Of a stretch of 64,000 nucleotides of DNA, positions 24,292-32,506 are shown piece after piece. Below the pieces are notes generated by a model, which was not told where the DNA came from, did not search any database, and saw only the letters and a list, made by a program, of their open reading frames with translations. How positions within the stretch are numbered: position 1 is the first letter of the stretch; each line of letters begins with the position of its first letter. The translations under genes were made by a program, and so were the position numbers. The DNA is from Hamadaea flava. GTDB lineage: Bacteria; Actinomycetota; Actinomycetes; Mycobacteriales; Micromonosporaceae. The DNA lies in the NCBI RefSeq assembly GCF_024172085.1, contig NZ_JAMZDZ010000001.1, positions 8,308,001-8,372,000 of the forward strand, given 5' to 3'.

Positions 24292-25308
24292 TCAGTGAGA
24301 GTGATCCTCGGCGCTGTGCACGGGTCCGTGCGCGTCGTCGCAGTGCGGGGCGGTCGCCTGCTGCCCGATGGTCAGCAGGTCGTCGCCGACGTGATCCACC
24401 TGCAACGTGGTGTGGCTGATCTGGTGCCCGCGCAACAACGTCTCCAGCTGACCGCGTACGGCGTGACAGTCGCGGCCGGGATCGACCAGGACGTGCGCCG
24501 ACAAGGCAGGCTGACCGGAGGTGATCGTCCAGACGTGCAGGTCGTGCACCTCCACGACACCCGGTACGCCGGCCAGCTGATCGCCGATGGTGTCGGGGTG
24601 CAGGTCGGCGGGCGCGGCTTCGAGCAGGACGCGGCCGGAATCGCGCAGCAGGCCGATGCCGGCCTTGAGCATCAGGGCCACCACGATGAGCGTCGCGATG
24701 CCGTCGGCGCGGTCGAACCCGGTGAACACCATGACTAGGCCGGCGATCGCCGTCGCGATGAACGCGTACAAGTCGTTGAGGATGTGCTGGAACGCACCCT
24801 GGACGTTCAGGCTGGTCCGGTTGGCCTTGCTGATCGCCCAGGCGGCCGCGATGTTGATCGCGACGCCCGTGAGCGCGGTGGCCACGACGAGCCAGCCGTG
24901 GACCTCGGGCGGGTCGATCAGTCGGCGCACCGACTCGTAGCCGAGCCACCCCGCGAGGATGACCAGCGACAGGCCGTTGGCCTGCGCGGACAGGATCTCG
25001 GCGCGCTTGAGGCCGTAGGTGTAGCGGCCTTGCGCGGGGCGCGCGGCGAGGCGGATCGCGATCAACGCCAGCACGATCGACGCGGCGTCGGTCAGCATGT
25101 GCGCGGCGTCCGAGATCAACGCCAGCGATCGGGCGATCAGACCGATGACGACTTCGACGGCCATGAAGCCGCCGATCAGCGCCAAGGCCAGGGACAGCCA
25201 GCGGCGGTCGGCGTCGGCCGAGACTCCGTGGCTGTGGTCACCATGGCCGGTCTCGCCGTGGCTGTGGTCGTTGTGGCCGTGGCCGTGCTCATCCTTGGGG
25301 GTCGACAC
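24292..25308 (-). CDS. CDF cation transporter, CzcD/ZnT-like, His-rich N-terminus
   Basis: The 338-residue protein starts VSTPKDEHGHGHNDHSH, a histidine-rich metal-collecting segment. Helix-2 and helix-5 metal sites follow (SDAAHMLTDAASI and HILNDLYAF), then the cytoplasmic ferredoxin-like domain (VPGVVEVHDLHVWTI), and finally a His-rich tail. It should export Zn(II), Co(II) or Cd(II). A TACCAT -10 box on the minus strand (25322-25317) lies 8 nt before GTG 25308, giving another leaderless gene. Its tail faces the other CDF gene, 19 nt away. Confidence 0.88.
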   Translation of the reverse strand: MSTPKDEHGHGHNDHSHGETGHGDHSHGVSADADRRWLSLALALIGGFMAVEVVIGLIARSLALISDAAHMLTDAASIVLALIAIRLAARPAQGRYTYGLKRAEILSAQANGLSLVILAGWLGYESVRRLIDPPEVHGWLVVATALTGVAINIAAAWAISKANRTSLNVQGAFQHILNDLYAFIATAIAGLVMVFTGFDRADGIATLIVVALMLKAGIGLLRDSGRVLLEAAPADLHPDTIGDQLAGVPGVVEVHDLHVWTITSGQPALSAHVLVDPGRDCHAVRGQLETLLRGHQISHTTLQVDHVGDDLLTIGQQATAPHCDDAHGPVHSAEDHSH

Positions 25309-25481
25309 GGTGCCGAATGGTACACGCGATCGTGAATTCAGCCAATCTTGAACATGAATGTCGTCTTCCTTCCCTGATTGGCCTGGATCACGCCGCGCCG
25401 GGTGAACCGTCCGGTGCTCCAGGTACGCCCGGTAAGCTGCCTCCGCCCTCGACCTGATCTCGATTGCGAAAGGTGCCGGGT

Positions 25482-28106
25482 ATGCGCGAACGCCTCGTCA
25501 GCCGGTTCGGCCGGTCCCTGCTGCGGATGATGTTCGTGGTGGTGGCCGCGGCGGGACTGGTGTGGCCGGCGTCGGCGGCCCAGGCGCACGAAGTGGCCGG
25601 GGCCGGTGCCACGAACTTCCGGACCACGTTGTCGGCCCTGGCTCCGGCGGTTCCAGGCGTGAGCCTGTCGGTCGTGGAGAACGGGTCGCGGCTGGAGGCG
25701 ATCAACACCACCGACCAGGACCTGATCGTCCAGGGCTACACCGGTGAGCCGTTCGCGAAGATCGGCCCCGGCGGGGTGTTCGTCAACGACAACTCGCCGG
25801 CCACCTACCTCAACACCGACCGGTACGCGACCACGGTGGTGCCCGCCGGGGTGGACGGCAAGGGCGAACCCCGCTGGCGCAAGGTCTCCGGCGAGCACGT
25901 GTACCGGTGGCACGACCATCGCATCCACTGGATGCTCAAGACGCTGCCCGCCCCGGTGGCGGCCGATCCGGGTGCCGAACACCGGGTCAGCGACTGGAAG
26001 GTCGTCCTCGACCACGGCGGCCGCACCCTGACCGCGACCGGTGCGCTGGACTGGATTCCCGGCCCCTCGCCGACTCCCTGGCTGCTGCTGGCGATCGCGA
26101 TCGCCGTCGTGATCGCGGTCGGCGGACTCTTCCCGCGCCTGGGGTTCCGGCTGCTCGCTGCCGGAGCGGGGCTCATGCTGGCCGCCGACCTGCTGCACTC
26201 GGCCGGTGTCGCCGCCGTCGAGACGGGCAGCCTCGCCCAGCGCCTCGGCGCCCTGCTCGGCGCGGACGCCACCGCGCTCGTCGTCTGGCCCTTCGGCATC
26301 CTGGCCGCGTGGCGGCTGGCGTACCGGTCCCGGTTCGCCGCCGTGATCGCCGCCTGCGTCGGCGCGCTGCTCGGCTTCTCCATGGCCCTCGACGACGCCC
26401 CGGTGTGGTGGCGCTCCTCCGCGCCGACCGGCCTGAGCATGACCCTTGACCGGGCGACCGTCTCGACGGTGATCGGCGCGGCGGCCGGGCTGGTGGTCGC
26501 CGTGGCCCTGATGAGCCTGCGCTCGGTCCGGCAGCGGATCGACGCCGCCGCAGCAAGCGCCGCCGTCGGCGCGGGCTCGGCCGCAGGCGACGAGTCGGCT
26601 GTGGGCGACGGGTCGGCTGCGGGCTCGGCGCCGGCCGGTCTGGCCACTGTGGATGGTTCGAAGGACGACTCGTCGAGTCCGGTGGCGGCCCTTCCGGCGG
26701 CCCGGGCCGGCGAGGCCGCTGTCCTCGCCGCCGCCGACAGCGCGGCGACTGCCGACCGCGCTGAGGTGAGCGAGCGTGCCGATGATGCGGGCCGCGGCGA
26801 TGCGCCCCACGGCGGTAGTGCCGTCGCGTCCGATGGTGGCGGTGCTGACGGGGACGGCGTGGGAGCGGGCGCGTCTGGGGTGCCCCGTCGCAGCGTCGCG
26901 GGCTACCTGGCCGTCGGCGGGGTCGGAGTCGTCGCCGGCACGGGGATCGGCATCGGCCTGCGCTCGGCCGACACCCCGGTGGTGGCGTCGGCCGCCGGTC
27001 CCGCGCTGTCCGACGTCGGCGCGGGCCGGGTGGCGTACTTCGGTTCGCGGCAGTCCGGCATCGCGGTCCCGACTCAGCCGCAGGCGCACAGCTGGGTCGC
27101 CGCGTTCGACCTGCTCGACGGCGTCGACGCCAAGGCGTTGCAGGGCTTGCTGCGGCAGTGGTCGGCGGCGGCCGCGCGAATGGCCGAGGGGCAGGGCACA
27201 GGCCAGCCCGACGACCATGTGGTGATCGGATCCGGGCCGTGCGCGCTGACCGTCACCTTCGGGTTCGGGCCGAGTCTGTTCGGCAAGGCGGGCATCCCGG
27301 CGGACGCCCGCCCGGCGGCCTTGGCCCCGCTGCCCGCGTTCACCGGGGATCGCCTCGATCCCGCCGCCAGCCACGGCGATCTCGGGGTGATCGTCGCCGC
27401 CGACGACCCGCTCGTGGTGTTCCACGCGGCCCGGGTGCTGCGGCGTATCGCCGGCCCGGTCGCGCGGCTGCGCTGGGGGCAGACCGGGTTCGCGGCGACT
27501 CCGGGTGCGACCGCTCCGGGCAGCACCGGCCGTAACCTGATGGGGCAGGTCGACGGCACGAACAATCCCAAGCCGGCCGACCCCGACTTCGCCACGAAGG
27601 TGTTCGTCTCCGGCCACGATCAGCCGGCCTGGCTCCGCAACGGCTCCTACCTCGTGGTACGCCGCATCCGGATGATCCTCGACGACTGGGACGGGTTGAC
27701 CCTCGACGCGCAGCAGAAGGTCATCGGCCGCCGGAAGGACACCGGTGCACCGTTGTCCGGCGGGCAGGAGACCACCCCTGCCAACTACGGCACCACTCAG
27801 CCCGACGGCTCGCCGGCGATCCCGGTCACCGCGCACATCCGGCTGGCCGCACCGGCGTTCAACAACGGGGCGGCGATGCTGCGGCGGGGCTGGTCCTACT
27901 CCGACGGCGACGAGGCCGGGCTGCTTTTCCTGGCGTACCAGGCTGATCCGCGGCGTGGCTTCATCCCGGTCCAGCAGCGGCTGGCCGGTAACGACGCCCT
28001 GTCGAAGTTCATCCGCCATGAAGCCAGCGCGTTGTTCGCGATACCGGGCGGCGTACCGGACGGCGGATACGTCGGGCAGGACCTGTTCGCCGGGAACGCG
28101 TCATGA
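25482..28106 (+). CDS. Membrane-anchored DyP-type heme peroxidase fusion with internal Tat motif
   Basis: The 874-residue protein is built of several parts. A Sec signal peptide (1-35) precedes an extracytoplasmic domain (36-190) with the motif HDHRIHWM. Five membrane helices (about 200-346) and an Ala/Gly/Asp-rich linker (347-465) follow. Then come a twin arginine (469-470, PRRSVAGYLAVGG), a sixth hydrophobic segment (475-497), and an EfeB-like DyP domain (505-874). DyP residues are visible: GQVDGTNNP with Asp691, proximal TAHIRLA with His785, and distal RRGWSY with Arg801. Basic residues follow helices 1, 3 and 5, placing the linker and RR inside. The ATG has an AAAGG RBS and overlaps the cupredoxin gene by ATGA. 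Confidence 0.8.
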   Translation: MRERLVSRFGRSLLRMMFVVVAAAGLVWPASAAQAHEVAGAGATNFRTTLSALAPAVPGVSLSVVENGSRLEAINTTDQDLIVQGYTGEPFAKIGPGGVFVNDNSPATYLNTDRYATTVVPAGVDGKGEPRWRKVSGEHVYRWHDHRIHWMLKTLPAPVAADPGAEHRVSDWKVVLDHGGRTLTATGALDWIPGPSPTPWLLLAIAIAVVIAVGGLFPRLGFRLLAAGAGLMLAADLLHSAGVAAVETGSLAQRLGALLGADATALVVWPFGILAAWRLAYRSRFAAVIAACVGALLGFSMALDDAPVWWRSSAPTGLSMTLDRATVSTVIGAAAGLVVAVALMSLRSVRQRIDAAAASAAVGAGSAAGDESAVGDGSAAGSAPAGLATVDGSKDDSSSPVAALPAARAGEAAVLAAADSAATADRAEVSERADDAGRGDAPHGGSAVASDGGGADGDGVGAGASGVPRRSVAGYLAVGGVGVVAGTGIGIGLRSADTPVVASAAGPALSDVGAGRVAYFGSRQSGIAVPTQPQAHSWVAAFDLLDGVDAKALQGLLRQWSAAAARMAEGQGTGQPDDHVVIGSGPCALTVTFGFGPSLFGKAGIPADARPAALAPLPAFTGDRLDPAASHGDLGVIVAADDPLVVFHAARVLRRIAGPVARLRWGQTGFAATPGATAPGSTGRNLMGQVDGTNNPKPADPDFATKVFVSGHDQPAWLRNGSYLVVRRIRMILDDWDGLTLDAQQKVIGRRKDTGAPLSGGQETTPANYGTTQPDGSPAIPVTAHIRLAAPAFNNGAAMLRRGWSYSDGDEAGLLFLAYQADPRRGFIPVQQRLAGNDALSKFIRHEASALFAIPGGVPDGGYVGQDLFAGNAS

Positions 28107-28555
28107 GCCGCCGGCCGATCGGCGTACTCGTCGCCGTCCTCACCCTGGCGAGCGCGGCCGGGTGCGCGGTGTGGGGGACCGAGGGCGGTCCCGGCGGCGC
28201 GGGCGCGGCACTGCCGACCGCCACCGCCTCGGTCGCACCGTCGCCTGCCGTCGCTGTCAAGGGTTCCGACGGCGTACAGCGCATCGAGGTCGCCATCGGT
28301 GACGACCTGCGACTGCATCCCGATGTCGTGCGGGCCACCACCGGCACGATCGAGATCACCTTCCGCAACACGGGTGTCACCCCGCACGACATCAGCGTGG
28401 ACACCGTTCCCGGGGTCGACGGCGGCAACGTCAACGGCGGGCAGACCAAGACCGTCACTGTCACGGTGACGCAGCCCGGGACCTATCCGATGCCCTGCGC
28501 ATACCATGTGACGTCAGGAATGCAAGGCACCTTGGAAGTCGCCACGCCGAGCTGA
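28103..28555 (+). CDS. Cupredoxin lipoprotein (EfeO-like copper-binding domain)
   Basis: The 150-residue product has a lipoprotein signal with Cys21 in SAAGC, a Pro/Ala-rich spacer and a single cupredoxin domain. Type 1 copper ligands are complete: His95 (TPHD), Cys132 (MPC), His135 (AYH) and Met140 (SGM). It would sit on the outer face of the membrane and transfer electrons. The 4-nt overlap with the DyP fusion suggests the two act together, as the cupredoxin domain of EfeO does with EfeB peroxidase in ferrous iron uptake. No EfeU permease is present, so the pair may serve peroxide or copper chemistry instead. Confidence 0.85.
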   Translation: MSRRPIGVLVAVLTLASAAGCAVWGTEGGPGGAGAALPTATASVAPSPAVAVKGSDGVQRIEVAIGDDLRLHPDVVRATTGTIEITFRNTGVTPHDISVDTVPGVDGGNVNGGQTKTVTVTVTQPGTYPMPCAYHVTSGMQGTLEVATPS

Positions 28556-28639
28556 TCCTTGTGCCGGGGCCGTAAGGTGGCTACGGTTCGGGTTGATCGC
28601 CCGTATCACGTCGAACCATCCTTATCGGAGGGATACCGG

Positions 28640-29311
28640 GTGCAATACCGGCCGCAGCGCCTTGACGACCGTGACGCCTACCGTGGCCGCCGTCGCGCGC
28701 CTGCACCGCCGCGCCGCCGCTACGTGGCGGTCTCGCTCACCGCTCTCGCCGGTGCGGCGATCGCCGCCACGGCCGTCGGCACCTTGTTGCCCGACAACAA
28801 AGACGATCACCTCGGCGCCGAAGGCCCGGCCTGGCCCACTCAGGCCGACCATGAGCGTACGCAGGCAGCCGAGCTGACCAGCCGGCAGAGCCGTTCCAGC
28901 GGATCGGTGACGGTCGCCGACACGGCGTCGTGGGTGCTGCCGATGCGCGACTACGAACTCGGCTCCGCCGCCGGCAATGGGGCCGATCTCGTCATCGGTG
29001 AGGGGACCCCGTTTGCGGCGGTCCACGCGGGCACCGTGCTGGTCGCGGAGTGGCGTGGCAGCTACGGAAACATGATCATGATCGATCACGGTGACGGCGT
29101 CGTCGTCCTCTACGGGCACGCCTCGCACCTGCTGGTCAAGCCGGGCGACAAGGTCGCCGCCGGTCAGACCATCGGGCTGGTCGGCAACACCGGCCGCTCC
29201 GCCGGACCACACCTGCACCTGGAGGTCCACGTCGACGGCCGCCCCGTCGGGGCGTCGGACTGGTTCAAGGATCGTGGCGTCAACCTTCAGCTGCAGATCC
29301 AGGGCCTCTGA
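28640..29311 (+). CDS. M23-like (LytM) envelope protein with missing zinc ligand
   Basis: The 223-residue product has a basic cytoplasmic start, one membrane helix (about 32-52), a linker and a LytM domain. The later ligands are present: YGHAS and PHLHLEVHVDG. In the first motif, normally HxGxD, the sequence is GNGAD (112-116) with Gly at the His place, so the peptidase is probably inactive. Such degenerate LytM proteins activate amidases elsewhere. GTG 28640 is chosen because GGAGGGA lies 6-7 nt upstream. The stop directly abuts the stop of the convergent SHOCT gene. Confidence 0.8.
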   Translation: MQYRPQRLDDRDAYRGRRRAPAPPRRRYVAVSLTALAGAAIAATAVGTLLPDNKDDHLGAEGPAWPTQADHERTQAAELTSRQSRSSGSVTVADTASWVLPMRDYELGSAAGNGADLVIGEGTPFAAVHAGTVLVAEWRGSYGNMIMIDHGDGVVVLYGHASHLLVKPGDKVAAGQTIGLVGNTGRSAGPHLHLEVHVDGRPVGASDWFKDRGVNLQLQIQGL

Positions 29312-29545
29312 TCAGCTGACCGGACGGCTGTGGTCGGTCAGCCGGGCCCGAGCGTTCGCGTACGCGACCTCGTCGATGTCGCCGTGGGCGTAGCGGCGGT
29401 CGAGGATCTCCAGCGGGGTGTCGCGGCGGGCCGTGTTCTGCGGGAGCAGCCGGACGACCGCCCAGACCGCGAGCGCGATCAACCCGGTCCACAGCAGTGG
29501 CATCAGCATCATCCACCAGCCGCCGAATCCGTATCCGTACATCAT
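29312..29545 (-). CDS. Small membrane protein with SHOCT domain
   Basis: The 77-residue product begins MMYGYGFGGWWMM, has one membrane helix (about 14-36) and ends with a SHOCT motif, EILDRRYAHGDIDEVAYANA. GGGAGG 6 nt before ATG 29545 is a strong RBS. Small SHOCT membrane proteins often lie in copper or other metal loci, consistent with this neighbourhood, but their action is not established. Confidence 0.8.
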   Translation of the reverse strand: MMYGYGFGGWWMMLMPLLWTGLIALAVWAVVRLLPQNTARRDTPLEILDRRYAHGDIDEVAYANARARLTDHSRPVS

Positions 29546-29679
29546 GACGGGCCTCCCAGCCTGCACTTCCACCTTCAGCGTCCGCCGGGTCGCCGACCGG
29601 CGTCAGGGGCGAAAGGCCCGGCGCACGGGACCGGTCGGCCCCAGATGCGGCGGTTCGACGGTGTGCGTATCCTGTCGCG

Positions 29680-30069
29680 GTGCACCGGATGATCGAGAAG
29701 GCGCGGACGGCTCTGCCGTTGCGGCTGCTGCTGATCATCCTTCTGCTGGTCGGGCTCGCGTACGCGACGGGTCGGCATTGCGCCGACGACGGTGTCGTCG
29801 CCGATTCGACGGCGACCGTGGCCGGGCACGATCATCTGGCCGTCACGCTCGGGCAGGATCTGCACGACGACCCGCTCACCCCCGGTACGCCGGGTGAGCT
29901 GCTCGGTCTGTGCATCACGATGCTGGCCGCCCTCGCCGTGGCGATGGTCCTGCTGACCGGACCTGGCCGGCGATGGGCCGGGGTGTCGCTGCCCCGAGTG
30001 CTGCCGGCCGCCGTCGCGTCGTTCGGCCGTCCGCCGGTCCTGTCGCAGCTGGGCGTTTCGCGTACGTAG
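29680..30069 (+). CDS. DUF6153-like membrane protein
   Basis: The 129-residue product has an N-terminal helix (RLLLIILLLVGLAYATG), a His/Asp-containing outside segment (GRHCADD, AGHDH, DLHDD), a second helix (LGLCITMLAALAVAMVLL) and a tail ending RPPVLSQLGVSRT. The layout fits DUF6153 proteins of actinobacteria. TATCCT (29668-29673) is 6 nt before GTG 29680, so it looks leaderless. Metal binding by the His/Asp segment is speculation supported by neighbours. Confidence 0.65.
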   Translation: MHRMIEKARTALPLRLLLIILLLVGLAYATGRHCADDGVVADSTATVAGHDHLAVTLGQDLHDDPLTPGTPGELLGLCITMLAALAVAMVLLTGPGRRWAGVSLPRVLPAAVASFGRPPVLSQLGVSRT

Positions 30070-30115
30070 GAGAACCACACCCGTCACCGGTTGTCGTTTC
30101 TCCGAAAGGCCCTTC

Positions 30116-30640
30116 GTGCATACCCGTACGCCGGCCGGGCTGCTGCTCGGCGTCCTGTTCCTGCTGTCCGCGTGCGCGCCCGCGACCGGCGACGCACCGC
30201 CGTCCGCTCCGGAACCGAAGTCGGCCGATGCCGCTTTCGTCCGGGCCATGGTCGCGTACCACGACCACAACCTGGCCGTCCTGGCCCTGGCCGACGCCCG
30301 GGTGTCTGATGTCGAGGTCAAGACGATCGCGGCGCAGACCGCCGATCTGCAACGCCTGCAACGGACGACGATGGTGACGCTGCTGGCCGGGTGGGCGCAG
30401 CCCACCGAGGTCCCCGCCACCGCCGACAGCCATCCGGCCGAACTCGCCGATCTGCGGGCGGCCGCGTTCGACCGTGCGCTGGTCGCCGCTCTCGTCACTC
30501 ACAACGACACCGCCGTCCGGTACGCCCGCAGTGCGCTGGCGCAGGACTTGTCGGACAAGATCCGCGGCGTCGCCGTCTCGGTCGACCGTGGGCTGTCGGC
30601 CGAGAACGCTGCGCTGCGCGCGCTCCTGACCCGCCTCTGA
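30116..30640 (+). CDS. DUF305-like lipoprotein
   Basis: The 174-residue lipoprotein has Cys20 in LLSACAP and a helical domain with AAFVRAMVAYHDHNLAVLAL, the DUF305 signature with a His pair, repeated weakly in VAALVTHNDTAVRYA. DUF305 proteins are ferritin-like-fold candidates common beside copper resistance genes. GTG 30116 has GAAAGG 6 nt upstream. The gene follows the DUF6153-like gene by 46 nt. Confidence 0.75.
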   Translation: MHTRTPAGLLLGVLFLLSACAPATGDAPPSAPEPKSADAAFVRAMVAYHDHNLAVLALADARVSDVEVKTIAAQTADLQRLQRTTMVTLLAGWAQPTEVPATADSHPAELADLRAAAFDRALVAALVTHNDTAVRYARSALAQDLSDKIRGVAVSVDRGLSAENAALRALLTRL

Positions 30641-30690
30641 CCTCTGCTCGATCGGACCCAGTGTCCTCGCGTAAGGAGACCACCCTCGAA

Positions 30691-31665
30691 ATGCACCGCT
30701 TTCTGCGTACCCTTGCCGCCTTCGTGGCTGTCGTCGGGCTGAGCGTCGGCGTGTCCGGGACGGCCGTCGCCGCACCGAGCGTCGCCGAGCTCGAACGGCA
30801 GATCGACGCCGCCTGGAACAAGCTCGAGCCGATCATCGAGCAGTACAACATGGTTCACGGCCAGCTGGCCGTGAACAAAACCAAGGTCGCCGCGCTGAAC
30901 AAGCGCCTGGGGCCGCTGGAATTGCAGATCCGGTTGTCGAGCGCGCAACTGAACGACGCCGCGGCCGCGATGTACATGGGCGGTCAGGTGTCCCGCCTCA
31001 ACGCGTTGCTGTCGGCGCCGACGCCCGTCGACTTCGCCGACAAGATGACCATGCTGGAGTTCCTCGCCAAGACCGAGCAGGAGCAGATCGCCGGGGTGGT
31101 CGTGCTGCGCGACAAGTACGCCGCCGACAAGGCGAAGCTGGACGCGCTCGTCACCGAACTGGCCAGTCAGGACGCGGCGTTGTCGGCGCAGAAGAAGTCC
31201 ATCGAGAAGCAGATCACCGCGTTGCAGAAGCTGCGCCAGCAGGCGTACGGATCGTCGGGGGCGAGCGGCAAACTGAAGCCGGTGGCGTGCCCGGTCGACT
31301 ACCTCGGCGGGCCGGGCGGCACCGCGGCGAAGAAGGCGTGCAGCCTCATCGGCAAGCCCTACATCTGGGGCGCGGCCGGGCCGAGCGGTTATGACTGCTC
31401 CGGCCTGACGCTGACTGCCTGGAAGGCGGCCGGTGTCACGCTGCGCCACTACACGAAGTGGCAGTGGGAGGACAACAAGCCCGTCTCGCGGGCCGACCTA
31501 CGCCCCGGCGATCTGGTGTTCTTCTTCTCCGACCTGCACCACATGGGCATCTACGTCGGCGGCGGCTGGATGGTGCACGCGCCCACGACCGGTGACTTCG
31601 TGCGCATGGCCAAGATCGACAGCGCGTACCTGCCGATCGCGGGCTACCGCCGCGTCCCCACGTGA
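30691..31665 (+). CDS. NlpC/P60 cell-wall endopeptidase with coiled coil
   Basis: The 324-residue product has a signal peptide (1-28), a long coiled coil (30-185) like RipA/PcsB-type hydrolases, and an NlpC/P60 domain. The catalytic Cys236 (YDCSGLT), His284 (HHMGIYVG) and His296 (VHAP) are all present. It should cleave D-Glu/mDAP bonds in peptidoglycan stems. The coiled coil probably restrains activity. AAGGAG lies 12 nt before the ATG. Together with the degenerate M23 protein it suggests envelope remodelling in this island. Confidence 0.87.
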   Translation: MHRFLRTLAAFVAVVGLSVGVSGTAVAAPSVAELERQIDAAWNKLEPIIEQYNMVHGQLAVNKTKVAALNKRLGPLELQIRLSSAQLNDAAAAMYMGGQVSRLNALLSAPTPVDFADKMTMLEFLAKTEQEQIAGVVVLRDKYAADKAKLDALVTELASQDAALSAQKKSIEKQITALQKLRQQAYGSSGASGKLKPVACPVDYLGGPGGTAAKKACSLIGKPYIWGAAGPSGYDCSGLTLTAWKAAGVTLRHYTKWQWEDNKPVSRADLRPGDLVFFFSDLHHMGIYVGGGWMVHAPTTGDFVRMAKIDSAYLPIAGYRRVPT

Positions 31666-31681
31666 TCCGCGTCAAGCTGAC

Positions 31682-31717
31682 TTGAACGTGTTCAACTCTG
31701 CGTTCTAGTCTCGGTCC
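31682..31717 (+). promoter_or_regulatory. Promoter TTGAAC-N18-TAGTCT with palindrome over -35
   Basis: TTGAAC (31682-31687) and TAGTCT (31706-31711) are 18 bp apart, and the ATG follows 6 nt after the -10 box, giving a leaderless transcript. TTGAACGTGTTCAA (31682-31695) is a 6-2-6 palindrome covering the -35 box, a likely operator. Confidence 0.55.
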
Positions 31718-32506
31718 ATGACCGTTCTGGTGAACGTCGTCGTGGCTCTCGGCGTACTCGCTGTGTTGCCTTTGGGCTTTGGGCTGATCGAGGCGCCGGG
31801 TCTGGCTGTCGTACGCCGCTTCTGGGCGGTGGGTGCGGTGCCGGGCGTCGTGGCGGTCTGGCTGCCGAGGGGCGGCATCGCCGTATGCCTGGCCGTGGCC
31901 TACCTCGCGATGACCAGCGTGCTCGCGCTGACTGCGGGACGTCGCCTCGCTCGCGATCGGCGGCTCGCTCCGTTGGACGTCGCCGCGCTGACCGCGCTCG
32001 TGACGCCCTTCGCCGGAGCGGTGGCGCTGGTCGCCGAGCGGGGTGGCGTCGAGCTGTTCGGTTTCAGCCTGGCCATACTCGCGCTCACCGTGCCGCACCT
32101 GCACTTCGCCGGGTTCGCCGCGGCTCTGGTCGCCGGGTTGACCAGTCGCGCCGCCGGTGTGACGTGGCTGTCGACGACAGCGGCGCTGGCGGTCCCGGTC
32201 GGCACGCTGCTCGTCTTGGCCGGGTATTTCGTCGGCGACGCCGCCGAGTTGGTCGGCGCTCTCGTGCTCACCGTCGGCCTGTGGGCCACCGGCTGGTTGC
32301 TGTGGCGAACCGGGGTTGCCCGGATCGCGGCCGTCACCCTGGCGGCGACCATGCTGCTCGCGCTCGATTGGGCGGCAGGTGAGGCCGCCGATCTGCCTCA
32401 CCTGCCGATCCAGTGGATGGCCGCGACGCACGGGCTGGCCAACAGCATCGGGTTCGCGCTCTGCGCGGTGCTCGCCTACCGGCTGCGAAAGGTGCGTCCA
32501 CTGTGA
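31718..32506 (+). CDS. YndJ-like membrane protein
   Basis: The 262-residue protein has about seven hydrophobic helices, a TVPHLHFAGFAAALVAG motif and a THGLANSIGFALCAVLAY motif near the end. His-containing helices of this kind mark the YndJ family. It overlaps the next gene by GTGA, and YndJ/DUF1990 pairing is seen in other bacteria. Function is unknown. The promoter immediately upstream gives a leaderless start. Confidence 0.72.
   Translation: MTVLVNVVVALGVLAVLPLGFGLIEAPGLAVVRRFWAVGAVPGVVAVWLPRGGIAVCLAVAYLAMTSVLALTAGRRLARDRRLAPLDVAALTALVTPFAGAVALVAERGGVELFGFSLAILALTVPHLHFAGFAAALVAGLTSRAAGVTWLSTTAALAVPVGTLLVLAGYFVGDAAELVGALVLTVGLWATGWLLWRTGVARIAAVTLAATMLLALDWAAGEAADLPHLPIQWMAATHGLANSIGFALCAVLAYRLRKVRPL

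Noticed and set aside
25338-28019. An 893-codon minus-strand frame opposite the DyP fusion
   Set aside because: Shadow frame without motifs. The plus strand has a complete heme-peroxidase signature.
25482-28555. Classical EfeUOB iron-uptake operon
   Set aside because: DyP and cupredoxin parts are present but there is no EfeU permease and no EfeO M75 domain.
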